NCBI RefSeq assembly: GCF_026236535.1
Contig: NZ_JAHTMW010000014.1
Location: 186,001 to 250,000 of the forward strand
DNA: 64,000 nt
Origin: Streptomyces sp. SKN60
GTDB lineage: Bacteria; Actinomycetota; Actinomycetes; Streptomycetales; Streptomycetaceae
Direction of reading: 5' to 3'
Of this stretch, positions 7,876 to 15,051 are shown in pieces; within the stretch, counting starts at the first letter, position 1; every line of letters begins with the position of its first letter. Under the pieces are notes generated by a model, which saw only the letters and a list, made by a program, of their open reading frames with translations, did no database searches and was not told where the DNA came from. The position numbers and the translations under genes were made by a program.

Positions 7876-8466
7876 TCAGTCCAGGGTCACGGACTTGCGC
7901 AGCGGATCGCGCAGGTCCGTCCCGTTGTTCAGCCAGCGCTCCTCCAGGGCCTGCGCGCCGTGCACCCGCTTCCAGGCGGCCTCGTTCGAGGTCATCGGCA
8001 GCAGCGGCAGGAAGCGCACCGGGTCCAGCGGGGCGTCGAGCTCCAGGTCCTCGACCAGGCCGCCCGACTCGGCGACCAGGACCGAGCTGAAGGGCGCGCC
8101 CGGCCACAGCGGTTCGCCCACGTCGAGCGAGGCGCCGGGGGCCACGACGACGCCCTCGACCTGCGGGGTGGCGGCGAGCACGGCGAGCGGGCGGAGCACC
8201 TGGTCGGTGTCGGCGAGGCCGGCGCGGACGGTGAGCAGCAGTTCGGCGCGCGGGCCCTTCACCGGGTCGGCGAGCGCGGAGGTGGGGTCGGCCATCGGCT
8301 GCGCGGACATGCCGAGGGTCGCGTAGCGCACCAGGCCGGCCTCGGCGTCGATGAACCGGAGCACCTCGATCCGGTCGGTGCCGAGGAAGGTGATCGCCGC
8401 CCGCGCGTCCGGCTCGCCGAGGGCGGTGCGCAACCGGGCCTCGACCAGAACGAGAATTTCTGCCAT
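7876..8466 (-). CDS. Suppressor-of-fused (SUFU) domain protein
   Basis: A 196-residue cytoplasmic protein of the bacterial SUFU-like family. Characteristic stretches are ITFLGTDRIEVLRF, YATLGMSAQPMADP, PRAELLLTVRAG, VVAPGASLDVGEPLWPGAPFSSVLV and FLPLLPMTSNEAAWKRVHG. Bacterial SUFU proteins are often immunity proteins of polymorphic toxin systems, but this one sits in a housekeeping neighbourhood with no toxin beside it, so no such role is claimed. ATG 8466 (MAEILVLVEARLR) has no Shine-Dalgarno but has TATGCT at leaderless distance. An upstream in-frame TTG at 8499 would overlap that box. Confidence 0.8.
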   Translation of the reverse strand: MAEILVLVEARLRTALGEPDARAAITFLGTDRIEVLRFIDAEAGLVRYATLGMSAQPMADPTSALADPVKGPRAELLLTVRAGLADTDQVLRPLAVLAATPQVEGVVVAPGASLDVGEPLWPGAPFSSVLVAESGGLVEDLELDAPLDPVRFLPLLPMTSNEAAWKRVHGAQALEERWLNNGTDLRDPLRKSVTLD

Positions 8467-8472
8467 GCGGCG

Positions 8473-8478
8473 AGCATA
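8473..8478 (-). promoter_or_regulatory. -10 box of a probable leaderless transcript (SUFU-like gene)
   Basis: On the minus strand TATGCT ends 6 bases before ATG 8466, with no ribosome site between. Confidence 0.5.
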
Positions 8479-8508
8479 AAGCGCGTATGGAACGGGCAAA
8501 GTAAGGGA

Positions 8509-8533
8509 TTGACCCTCGGTCGGCTGATAGTGT
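8509..8533 (+). promoter_or_regulatory. Weak promoter candidate for the corA leader
   Basis: TTGACC (8509-8514) and TAGTGT (8528-8533) resemble -35 and -10 boxes, but the 13-base spacer is too short for a standard promoter, so the pairing may be wrong. Confidence 0.25.
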
Positions 8534-8616
8534 GGGCGACTGGTCGGGCTTGATGACCCGACTGCTCGTCACACGTCATCCCTCACGAGGGACCGGCCGG
8601 AGGAGGTGGGACTGCG

Positions 8617-8697
8617 ATGGATCGAAGTCGACCCGGCAGTACCAGCCGCTCTTCCGCCGCCACGCACCCCAGCCCGGTGCGCTCCTCCCTCCGGTGA
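8617..8697 (+). CDS. Possible 26-residue leader peptide upstream of corA
   Basis: ATG 8617 is preceded at 9 bases by AGGAGGT (8601-8607), one of the best Shine-Dalgarno sequences in the window. The ORF encodes 26 residues (MDRSRPGSTS...VRSSLR), very rich in Ser and Arg with three Pro, and ends at TGA 8695-8697. It lies in the 416-base leader of the magnesium transporter gene corA. In enterobacteria, short Pro-containing leader ORFs (mgtL/mgtM, corL) control Mg transporter expression; that is the reason to record it. There is no homology evidence from here. Confidence 0.45.
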   Translation: MDRSRPGSTSRSSAATHPSPVRSSLR

Positions 8698-8915
8698 CCC
8701 GCGGATCCCGTTAGCCTCTCGGCCTTCCCGGATCCTCATCTCCCCGGTCTCCGGCAGCTCGCACGACGGAAGAGCACCTTCTTGCCTCCCTGTCTGTAGC
8801 GAACGCCGTCACCGCGATCCGCCGGTGCCGCCCGCTTTGTGGACGACGTGGCTCCACGTCCTCATTCCGGGCTGTGCCACCGTCGCCGACGGCCTCTCCG
8901 TGAAGGAGCACGCCC
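8698..8915 (+). other. corA leader, downstream part
   Basis: No gene is seen. A stem-loop at 8845-8860 (GACGTGG, CT, CCACGTC) lies about 55 bases before the corA start. I looked for the conserved M-box (ykoK) riboswitch core GTTAGGTGAGGCTCC and did not find it. Confidence 0.4.
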
Positions 8916-10055
8916 ATGTCGATGATCCGTGACCTGCGCGCCGCCGTCCGTCCGTCCCTGCTGCACCCGCTGCGCAAGACGGCCACCGCGACCGCCTCGC
9001 AGTACGCCAACTACGACGCCACCCGCGACCCCACGGCCGCGAGCGCCGTCGTCGACTGCGCCGTCTACCGCGAGGGGCGCCGGGTCGACGACCGCGCGTG
9101 CCTCACCCCGCGCGGCGCGATGCGCCAGGTGCGGGAGAGCGGCGGCTTCGCGTGGATCGGTCTGCACGAGCCGACCGAGGCCGAATTCGCCGGTATCGCC
9201 GCCGAGTTCGGGCTGCACCCGCTCGCCGTCGAGGACGCCGTCCACGCCCACCAGCGGCCCAAGCTGGAGCGCTACGACGACACTCTCTTCACCGTCTTCA
9301 AGACGATCCACTACGTCGAGCACGCCGAACTCACCGCCACCAGCGAGGTCGTGGAGACCGGCGAGGTGATGGTCTTCACCGGCCCCGACTTCGTCATCAC
9401 CGTCCGGCACGGCGGCCAGGGCTCGCTGCGCAACCTCCGGCACCGCCTCCAGGGCGAGCCGGAGCTGCTCGCCAAGGGCCCCTCCTCCGTGCTGCACGCC
9501 ATCGCCGACCATGTCGTCGACGGCTACATCGCGGTCGCCGACGCCGTCGAGCTCGACATCGACGAGCTGGAGATCGACGTCTTCTCGCCGGCCGCCAAGG
9601 GCTCCACGCGCGGCGCCGACACCGGCCGGATCTACCAGCTCAAGCGCGAGGTCCTGGAGTTCAAGCGGGCCGTCACGCCGCTGCTCCGCCCGATGCAGCT
9701 GCTCAGCGAGCGGCCGATGCGACTCGTCGACCCCGACATCCAGAAGTACTTCCGGGACGTCGCCGACCACCTCGCCCGGGTCCAGGAGCAGGTCGTGGCC
9801 TTCGACGAACTGCTCAACTCGATCCTCCAGGCCAATCTGGCGCAGGCGACCGTCGCGCAGAACGAGGACATGCGCAAGATCACCTCGTGGGCGGCGATCG
9901 TGGCCGTCCCGACGGCGGTCTGCGGCGTCTACGGCATGAACTTCGACCACATGCCGGAGCTGCACTGGAAGTACGGCTACCCGATGGTGCTCGGCGGCAT
10001 CGCCGTCATCTGCTTCGCCATCCACCGCACGCTCAAGCGCAACGGCTGGTTGTAG
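8916..10055 (+). CDS. corA: Magnesium and cobalt transport protein CorA
   Basis: A 379-residue CorA-family divalent cation channel. A long acidic cytoplasmic domain comes first (HPLAVEDAVHAHQRPKLERYDD, about 107-128; helical YIAVADAVELDIDELEIDVF). It is followed by the two C-terminal membrane helices with the signature YGMNF (GMN at 340-342) between them, and a basic tail (RTLKRNGWL). CorA pentamers import Mg2+ along the membrane potential and close when cytoplasmic Mg2+ is high. ATG 8916 has a strong Shine-Dalgarno (GAAGGAGC). It is preceded by a long leader with a possible leader peptide and lies 1.8 kb from an MgtE-N/CBS protein gene, so the area may serve Mg2+ homeostasis. Confidence 0.95.
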   Translation: MSMIRDLRAAVRPSLLHPLRKTATATASQYANYDATRDPTAASAVVDCAVYREGRRVDDRACLTPRGAMRQVRESGGFAWIGLHEPTEAEFAGIAAEFGLHPLAVEDAVHAHQRPKLERYDDTLFTVFKTIHYVEHAELTATSEVVETGEVMVFTGPDFVITVRHGGQGSLRNLRHRLQGEPELLAKGPSSVLHAIADHVVDGYIAVADAVELDIDELEIDVFSPAAKGSTRGADTGRIYQLKREVLEFKRAVTPLLRPMQLLSERPMRLVDPDIQKYFRDVADHLARVQEQVVAFDELLNSILQANLAQATVAQNEDMRKITSWAAIVAVPTAVCGVYGMNFDHMPELHWKYGYPMVLGGIAVICFAIHRTLKRNGWL

Positions 10056-10087
10056 CCGCCCCAGGCCGTGGGTCTTCCGTGGCTCGA

Positions 10088-10093
10088 TAGGCT
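10088..10093 (+). promoter_or_regulatory. -10 box of a probable leaderless transcript
   Basis: TAGGCT ends 7 bases before ATG 10101; no Shine-Dalgarno is present. Confidence 0.5.
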
Positions 10094-10100
10094 TCGGACC

Positions 10101-10610
10101 ATGACCGAAGAGCTGTTCCTCGTCGAGGAGGCCACCAAGAAGTCGGGCCTCGTCTGGGTACGGGGCGAGGTCCCGGCGGCCCGCGCGCTGTGGCACGTGT
10201 GGCACGAGGGCGCCGCGCTCGTCGTCGGCGACGGCCCGGGCGAGCAGCCGCTGCCGGGCCTGACCGACGGCGGCACCGCCGAGGTCACCGTGCGCAGCAA
10301 GGACAAGGGCGGCCGGGTCGTCGCCTGGACCGCCGCCGTACGCGAGCTGCCGGCCGGTACGGAGGAGTGGGCGGCGGCCGTCGCCGAGCTCAAGGGCAAG
10401 CGCCTGAACGCGCCCGACGGCGAGGCGATGCCGGAGCGCTGGGCCCGCGAGTGCCGGGTCGTCCGGCTCGAACCGCGGGCCTCGACCACCGACCTGCCGG
10501 ACGGCTCGCTGGCCGCCGTACCGCTGCCGTCCCCGGGCATCACCCGGCGGCCCATCCCGGCCGGACTGCCGAGGCTGCTCCTGAAGCGGAAGCGGAAGCC
10601 CCGCCGCTAG
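10101..10610 (+). CDS. Conserved hypothetical protein
   Basis: A 169-residue soluble protein starting MTEELFLVEEATKKSGLVWVRG. The first 110 residues read like a small beta-barrel (ALWHVWHEGAALVVGDG, AEVTVRSKDKGGRVVAWTAAV, ARECRVVRLEP), reminiscent of flavin-reductase or PNPOx-like split barrels, but no cofactor motif is certain. The C-terminus is proline- and arginine-rich (LLLKRKRKPRR). It appears leaderless. Its stop codon TAG is the first part of the sequence CTAGGTCCTGTCCG, which is identical to an end of the small repeat element found at 23760-23936, so the true C-terminus may have been altered by an insertion. Function unknown. Confidence 0.75.
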   Translation: MTEELFLVEEATKKSGLVWVRGEVPAARALWHVWHEGAALVVGDGPGEQPLPGLTDGGTAEVTVRSKDKGGRVVAWTAAVRELPAGTEEWAAAVAELKGKRLNAPDGEAMPERWARECRVVRLEPRASTTDLPDGSLAAVPLPSPGITRRPIPAGLPRLLLKRKRKPRR

Positions 10611-10620
10611 GTCCTGTCCG
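10607..10620 (+). repeat. Solo end of a small hairpin element
   Basis: CTAGGTCCTGTCCG matches, 14 of 14, the outer end of the element at 23760-23936 read inward from its right side. It abuts the broken HxlR regulator. No second end is seen nearby. Confidence 0.5.
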
Positions 10621-10815
10621 TTGGCTGCGCGAGGCCCTGCCGGATCTCTCCGACAAGGTGCTCTCCGAACGGCTCACCCAGCTCGTCGCGGCGGGGGTCG
10701 TCGTACGCGACCGGTTCCCCGGCTGGCCGCCGACCGTGCGGTACGCGCTCACGGCTCACGGCCGGCGCCTCGGCCCGGTGCTCCAGGCCCTGTGGGACTG
10801 GGGCGCGGAGTCCGC
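10613..10815 (+). pseudogene. Truncated HxlR-family transcriptional regulator
   Basis: Read in the frame of 10610, the DNA encodes RWLREALPDLSDKVLSERLT, then QLVAAGVVVRDRFPGWPPTV, then RYALTAHGRRLGPVLQALWD and WGAES. This is the C-terminal two-thirds of the HxlR winged-helix domain (recognition helix, wing and last helix). The expected N-terminal 30-40 residues (first helix and the Cys region) are missing. No start codon with a ribosome site exists, and the frame runs on past the natural end near WGAE without a stop. The break coincides with the element end at 10607-10620. It is most simply a regulator destroyed by an insertion and deletion. Confidence 0.75.
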
Positions 10816-10841
10816 CCGAGTGAGCTCGGGTGCGGGACCTG

Positions 10842-11660
10842 TCAGGTGCGGGGCAGCTGCTTGCCGTAGTCGAGGGTCTGGCCCTTCTCCGGCTCAGCCA
10901 GCGGGAAGTCCTTGTCCCACTCGGACAGGATCACCACGCCCGCGCCGCCGCCGCGCGCGAAGCGCAGCGGGTACGGGACGCCCTCCAGGGACACGTCGAG
11001 CGAGCCGCCCATGGCGTCCTCGCCGCCCCGGACGTTGATGGTGCGCGTCCCGCCGATCGTGTCGTGGTCGCCCTTGACGAGGTCGCCGTGCAGCCCGATC
11101 AGCCCGTCGAGCAGCAGGTTCATGTCGGTGAAGCCGCGCAGCTGCTTGTACGAGGGGTCGCCCTCCGGCACCTTCACGTACTTGTCGCCGAGCGTGTCCG
11201 CGGCCTCCGAGCCGGCGTCGTCCGAACCGGACTCGCCGGAGCCCGAGCCCGAGCCGTCGGACCCCGCGGCTCCCGACGGGGCGGCCGAGCCGCCGGCGCC
11301 GTCCTCGTGCTCCCAGAAGCCCGCGTCCGCCTTCAGATAGAGCGCGTCGCCGACCCGCAGCAGCTCGAAGGTGCTGTTCTTCGTGGTCACCGAGCCGTTC
11401 GCGCCGTCCTGCTTGAGGCGCATGTTCAGCTTGTACGTGCCGCCCTTGCTGACCAGCGTGCCGGAGAGCCGTACCGCCTTGGCCGTGTCGGCCGCCTTCC
11501 GGGCCTTCTGCTCGATCACCGTGGCGTCCAGCCGCCCGACGCCGTTGGTCCCCTCGTCCGGGTCGGCCGCGCAGGCGCCGAGCGCCGACACCAGGCCCAC
11601 GCAGAGCGCGAGCGGAAGGACGGCCCCGCGGACGCGCGAGGTCGGACGGAGCACGGTCAC
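10842..11660 (-). CDS. LppX/LprAFG-like lipoprotein
   Basis: A 272-residue secreted lipoprotein. GTG 11660 is preceded by GAGAGG at 7 bases. The N-terminus has a basic stretch, a hydrophobic core (GAVLPLALCVGLVSALGAC) and a lipobox LGAC. The mature part matches the actinobacterial LppX/LprG style: DATVIEQKARKAADTAKAVR, LSGTLVSKGGTYKLNMRLKQ, FELLRVGDALYLKADAGFWE, then a Ser/Gly/Asp-rich low-complexity linker (about 150-185) and KYVKVPEGDPSYKQLRGF. Mycobacterial relatives carry lipids or lipoglycans through the envelope; whether that holds in Streptomyces, which lacks mycolates, is unknown. Divergent from the MgtE-like gene. Confidence 0.85.
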   Translation of the reverse strand: MTVLRPTSRVRGAVLPLALCVGLVSALGACAADPDEGTNGVGRLDATVIEQKARKAADTAKAVRLSGTLVSKGGTYKLNMRLKQDGANGSVTTKNSTFELLRVGDALYLKADAGFWEHEDGAGGSAAPSGAAGSDGSGSGSGESGSDDAGSEAADTLGDKYVKVPEGDPSYKQLRGFTDMNLLLDGLIGLHGDLVKGDHDTIGGTRTINVRGGEDAMGGSLDVSLEGVPYPLRFARGGGAGVVILSEWDKDFPLAEPEKGQTLDYGKQLPRT

Positions 11661-11805
11661 CTGGGCACCTCTCGAGAGGGTGGGGGACGGCCGGTGGGAT
11701 CCGGAGCCGGTGGGGGGCGGCAGACCGCAGCGTACCCGGGTCGGGTCACCGCCCCGCAGGCAGCCGGACGGGCGCTCTGCCGAAGCGGCACCGTCCGCCA
11801 CGGGC

Positions 11806-11811
11806 TAGCCT
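11806..11811 (+). promoter_or_regulatory. Candidate -10 box upstream of the MgtE-N/CBS gene
   Basis: TAGCCT matches the consensus. The start codon lies 69 bases downstream with its own ribosome site (GGAGGAGG, 11864-11871). The -35 is not recognisable. Confidence 0.35.
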
Positions 11812-11879
11812 GAACCCGGCAAGCGGGACGAGCGGTAACGGACCGGCCCGAATCGTGCGGCACGGAGGAGGCGCGTGGC

Positions 11880-13148
11880 ATGGCGGCAGGCGCCCCCCGG
11901 GTCTTCGTCTCCCATCTGGCCGGCGTCCCGGTCTTCGACCCCGTCGGCGACCAGGTCGGCCGGGTCAGCGATCTGGTGGCCATGCTGCGGGTGGGCCGCC
12001 GCCCGCCCCGGCTGCTCGGCATGGTGGTCGAGGTGCTGTCCCGGCGCCGGGTCTTCGTGCCCATGACCCGGATCACCGGCGTCGAGTCCGGCCAGGTCAT
12101 CACCACCGGCGTCGTCAACATGCGGCGCTTCGAACAGCGCCCCACCGAGCGCCTGGTCCTCGGCGAGCTGCTCGACCGGCGGGTGACCCTTGTCGAGACC
12201 GGCGAAGAGGTCACCGTCCTCGACGTGGCGATCCAGCAGCTGCCGGCCCGCCGCGACTGGGAGATCGACAAGGTCTTCGTACGGCGCGGCAAGGGCGGGG
12301 CGCTTCGCCGCAAGGGCGAGACGCTGACCGTCGACTGGTCGGCCGTCACCGGCTTCTCCCTGGAGGAGCACGGGCAGGGCGCCGAGAGCCTGGTCGCCAC
12401 CTTCGAGAAGCTGCGCCCCGCCGACCTCGCCAACGCGCTGCACCACCTCTCCCCCAAGCGGCGCGCCGAGGTGGCCGCCGCCCTCGACGACGACCGGCTC
12501 GCGGACGTCCTGGAGGAGCTGCCGGAGGACGACCAGATCGAGATCCTGGGCAAGCTGAAGGAGGAGCGGGCCGCCGACGTCCTGGAGGCGATGGACCCGG
12601 ACGACGCCGCCGACCTCCTGAACGAGCTGCCGGAGGACGAGAAGGAGCGGCTGCTCACCCTGATGCAGCCGGACGACGCGGCGGACGTGCGCCGGCTCAT
12701 GGCGTACGAGGAGCGGACCGCGGGCGGTCTGATGACGACCGAGCCGATCGTGCTGCGCCCGGACGCGACGGTCGCCGACGCGCTCGCCCGCGTACGCCTG
12801 CAGGACCTCTCCCCCGCGCTCGCCGCGCAGGTGTACGTGTGCCGGCCGCCGGACGAGACCCCGACCGGCAAGTACCTGGGCACGGTGCACTTCCAGCGGC
12901 TGCTGCGGGACCCGCCGTTCACGCTGGTCAGCGCGCTGGTGGACAGCGATCTGCCGCCGCTCGGGCCGGCCACCCCGCTGCCGGCGGTGACCAGCTACTT
13001 CGCCGCGTACAACCTGGTGGCCGCGCCCGTGGTGGACGAGAGCGGTTCGCTGCTCGGCGCGGTGACCGTGGACGACGTGCTCGACCACCTGCTGCCGGAC
13101 GACTGGCGCGAGACCGAGTTCCACGAGGAGGGGGTGGGCGGTGGCTGA
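11880..13148 (+). CDS. MgtE N-terminal plus CBS domain protein without membrane domain
   Basis: A 422-residue soluble protein. The order is a PRC-barrel-like N-terminus (VFDPVGDQVGRVSDLVAMLR), then the MgtE_N superhelix of short repeats (LRPADLANALHHLSPKRRAE, LADVLEELPEDDQIEILGKL, AADVLEAMDPDDAADLLNEL), then two CBS motifs (ERTAGGLMTTEPIVLRPDAT; LVAAPVVDESGSLLGAVTVD). MgtE transporters carry exactly this Mg2+-sensing cytosolic part, followed by five membrane helices that are absent here: the protein ends EFHEEGVGGG. It may be a Mg2+ sensor or partner protein. ATG 11880 has a strong Shine-Dalgarno. It overlaps the DUF1003 gene by 8 bases, so the two are translationally coupled. Confidence 0.9.
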   Translation: MAAGAPRVFVSHLAGVPVFDPVGDQVGRVSDLVAMLRVGRRPPRLLGMVVEVLSRRRVFVPMTRITGVESGQVITTGVVNMRRFEQRPTERLVLGELLDRRVTLVETGEEVTVLDVAIQQLPARRDWEIDKVFVRRGKGGALRRKGETLTVDWSAVTGFSLEEHGQGAESLVATFEKLRPADLANALHHLSPKRRAEVAAALDDDRLADVLEELPEDDQIEILGKLKEERAADVLEAMDPDDAADLLNELPEDEKERLLTLMQPDDAADVRRLMAYEERTAGGLMTTEPIVLRPDATVADALARVRLQDLSPALAAQVYVCRPPDETPTGKYLGTVHFQRLLRDPPFTLVSALVDSDLPPLGPATPLPAVTSYFAAYNLVAAPVVDESGSLLGAVTVDDVLDHLLPDDWRETEFHEEGVGGG

Positions 13149-13746
13149 GCGCGCGCAGGAGCGGGACCGCGAGCGCGACCGGGAGCGGGGGGAACGGGAG
13201 CGCACCCTGCCCCGGATCCGGCTCGACCTGCCGCGCGAGCGGCGCACCCGGCTGCTTCCGGAGTACGACCCCGAGGCCTTCGGGCGGCTCTCGGAGCGGA
13301 TCGCCCGCTTCCTGGGGACGGGCAGGTTCCTGGTCTGGATGACCCTGACGGTCGTCGTCTGGATCGGGTGGAACGTCTTCGCGCCGGCGCCGCTGAAGTT
13401 CGACGAGTACCCCTTCATCTTCCTGACCCTCGCCCTGTCCCTCCAGGCCTCGTACGCGGCGCCGCTGATCCTGCTCGCACAGAACCGGCAGGACGACCGG
13501 GACCGGGTCAACCTGGAGCAGGACCGCAAGCAGAACGAGCGCTCGATCGCCGACACCGAGTACCTGACCCGGGAGATCGCGGCGCTGCGGATGGGTCTGG
13601 GCGAGGTGGCCACCCGCGACTGGATGCGCTCGGAGCTCCAGGACCTGCTGAAGGACCTGGAGCAGCGGGACGGGGACCGGCGCGACGACCGGCGGGATCT
13701 ATTCCCGGACGGCGGTACGCACGGGAGTGACGTACCCGACCGTTGA
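13141..13746 (+). CDS. DUF1003 membrane protein
   Basis: A 201-residue protein starting at GTG 13141 inside the end of the preceding gene. A highly charged N-terminus (arginine/glutamate repeats) leads to two membrane segments (FLVWMTLTVVVWIGWNVF and YPFIFLTLALSLQASYAAP). A conserved-looking ILLAQNRQDDRDRVNLEQDR follows, then a coiled-coil C-terminus (EIAALRMGLGEVATRDWMRS). This is the DUF1003 signature; function unknown. The coupling to the MgtE-N/CBS protein suggests a shared role, perhaps as the membrane anchor of the soluble sensor (inference). Confidence 0.85.
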   Translation: MAERAQERDRERDRERGERERTLPRIRLDLPRERRTRLLPEYDPEAFGRLSERIARFLGTGRFLVWMTLTVVVWIGWNVFAPAPLKFDEYPFIFLTLALSLQASYAAPLILLAQNRQDDRDRVNLEQDRKQNERSIADTEYLTREIAALRMGLGEVATRDWMRSELQDLLKDLEQRDGDRRDDRRDLFPDGGTHGSDVPDR

Positions 13747-13777
13747 CAGCCCTTTCATGAGCCGGTGGTCGTCGCCG

Positions 13778-13783
13778 TACCAT
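13778..13783 (+). promoter_or_regulatory. -10 box of a probable leaderless transcript (mrp)
   Basis: TACCAT ends 6 bases before ATG 13790, with no Shine-Dalgarno. A TTGACA at 13743-13748 is too far upstream (29-base gap) to be its -35. Confidence 0.45.
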
Positions 13784-13789
13784 CTCTCT

Positions 13790-14923
13790 ATGGCTATGGA
13801 AGACGCGGTGCGCGAAGCACTGGCGACGGTGAACGACCCCGAGATCAACAAGCCGATCACCGAGCTCGGCATGGTGAAGTCGGTGGAGATCGGTGACGAC
13901 GGCACGGTCGCCGTGACGGTCTACCTCACCGTCTCCGGCTGCCCGATGCGCGAGACGATCACCCAGCGCGTGACGGACGCCGTCTCCCGGGTCGAGGGCG
14001 TCACCGGTGTCGACGTCTCCCTGGACGTGATGAGCGACGAGCAGCGCAAGGAGCTCGCGGCGGCGCTGCGCGGCACCACCGCCGAGCGCGAGGTCCCGTT
14101 CGCCAAGCCGGGCTCGCTGACCCGGGTCTACGCGGTGGCGTCCGGCAAGGGCGGCGTCGGCAAGTCCTCGGTGACGGTCAACCTGGCGGCGGCGATGGCC
14201 GCCGACGGCCTGAAGGTCGGTGTCGTGGACGCCGACATCTACGGCCACAGCGTGCCGCGCATGCTGGGCGTGGACGGCAAGCCCACCCAGGTCGAGAACA
14301 TGATCATGCCGCCGTCGGCGAACGGCGTGAAGGTCATCTCCATCGGCATGTTCACCCCGGGCAACGCGCCGGTGGTGTGGCGCGGCCCGATGCTGCACCG
14401 CGCGCTCCAGCAGTTCCTCGCCGACGTGTACTGGGGCGACCTGGACGTCCTGCTCCTCGACCTGCCGCCGGGCACCGGCGACATCGCGATCTCCGTGGCC
14501 CAGCTGGTGCCGAACGCCGAGATCCTGGTCGTCACCACCCCGCAGCAGGCGGCGGCCGAGGTCGCCGAGCGGGCCGGCGCGATCGCCGTGCAGACCCACC
14601 AGAAGATCGTCGGCGTGGTCGAGAACATGGCGGGCCTGCCGTGTCCGCACTGCGACGAGATGGTCGACGTGTTCGGCACGGGCGGCGGCCAGAAGGTCGC
14701 CGACGGCCTGACCAAGACCACCGGCGCGACCGTCCCGGTGCTCGGCTCGATCCCCATCGACGTGCGCCTGCGCGAGGGCGGCGACGAGGGCAGGCCGGTC
14801 GTCCTGGCCGACCCCGACTCCCCGGCCGGCGCGGCCCTGCGCACCATCGCGGGCAAGCTGGGCGGCCGCCAGCGCGGCCTGTCGGGCATGAGCCTGGGCA
14901 TCACGCCACGGAACAAGTTCTGA
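13790..14923 (+). CDS. mrp: Mrp/ApbC-type Fe-S cluster carrier ATPase
   Basis: A 377-residue P-loop protein of the Mrp/NBP35 family. Residues 1-85 are an MIP18 (DUF59) domain with SGCPMRE (49-55). The deviant Walker A is GKGGVGKS (119-126), followed by VVDADIYGHSVPRML (145-159) and LLLDLPPGTGDI (221-232), and the cluster-binding CPHC (Cys285, Cys288). These proteins bind a bridging [4Fe-4S] cluster as dimers and deliver it to apo-enzymes. ATG 13790 is chosen over upstream in-frame ATGs because homologues start here and because of the -10-like box. It converges on the next minus-strand gene across a palindrome and a terminator. Confidence 0.93.
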   Translation: MAMEDAVREALATVNDPEINKPITELGMVKSVEIGDDGTVAVTVYLTVSGCPMRETITQRVTDAVSRVEGVTGVDVSLDVMSDEQRKELAAALRGTTAEREVPFAKPGSLTRVYAVASGKGGVGKSSVTVNLAAAMAADGLKVGVVDADIYGHSVPRMLGVDGKPTQVENMIMPPSANGVKVISIGMFTPGNAPVVWRGPMLHRALQQFLADVYWGDLDVLLLDLPPGTGDIAISVAQLVPNAEILVVTTPQQAAAEVAERAGAIAVQTHQKIVGVVENMAGLPCPHCDEMVDVFGTGGGQKVADGLTKTTGATVPVLGSIPIDVRLREGGDEGRPVVLADPDSPAGAALRTIAGKLGGRQRGLSGMSLGITPRNKF

Positions 14924-14927
14924 GGCA

Positions 14928-14977
14928 CCGGTTGTGGGCATACGTTCCGCAGGGGCGGAACGGGTGGGCACAACCGG
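14928..14977. repeat. 50-base imperfect palindrome with purine-rich internal loop
   Basis: Arms CCGGTTGTG / CACAACCGG and CGTTCCGC / GCGGAACG are separated by an internal loop GGCATA / GGTGGG, with an AGGG tip. It starts 5 bases after the mrp stop. I believe very similar sequences recur in Streptomyces intergenic DNA, but this is from memory. Confidence 0.6.
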
Positions 14978-15007
14978 AGCCTGCGGGCCGCACAGGCCGC
15001 GCAGCGT

Positions 15008-15038
15008 GAAGGGGCACCCCGATCCGGCGTGCCCCTTC
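15008..15038. terminator. Bidirectional terminator
   Basis: GAAGGGGCAC pairs with GTGCCCCTTC. It lies between the convergent mrp gene and the gene ending at 15052. Confidence 0.8.
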
Positions 15039-15051
15039 GTCATACCCGCCG

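Noticed and set aside
7876..8466. SUFU-like protein as immunity protein of a toxin system
   Set aside because: No secreted toxin, WXG100 or type VII genes are nearby; the context is housekeeping.
8500..8915. M-box magnesium riboswitch before corA
   Set aside because: The conserved core GTTAGGTGAGGCTCC and its partner segments are absent.
13743..13748. TTGACA as -35 of the mrp promoter
   Set aside because: The nearest acceptable -10 (TACCAT) is 29 bases downstream, far beyond normal spacing.
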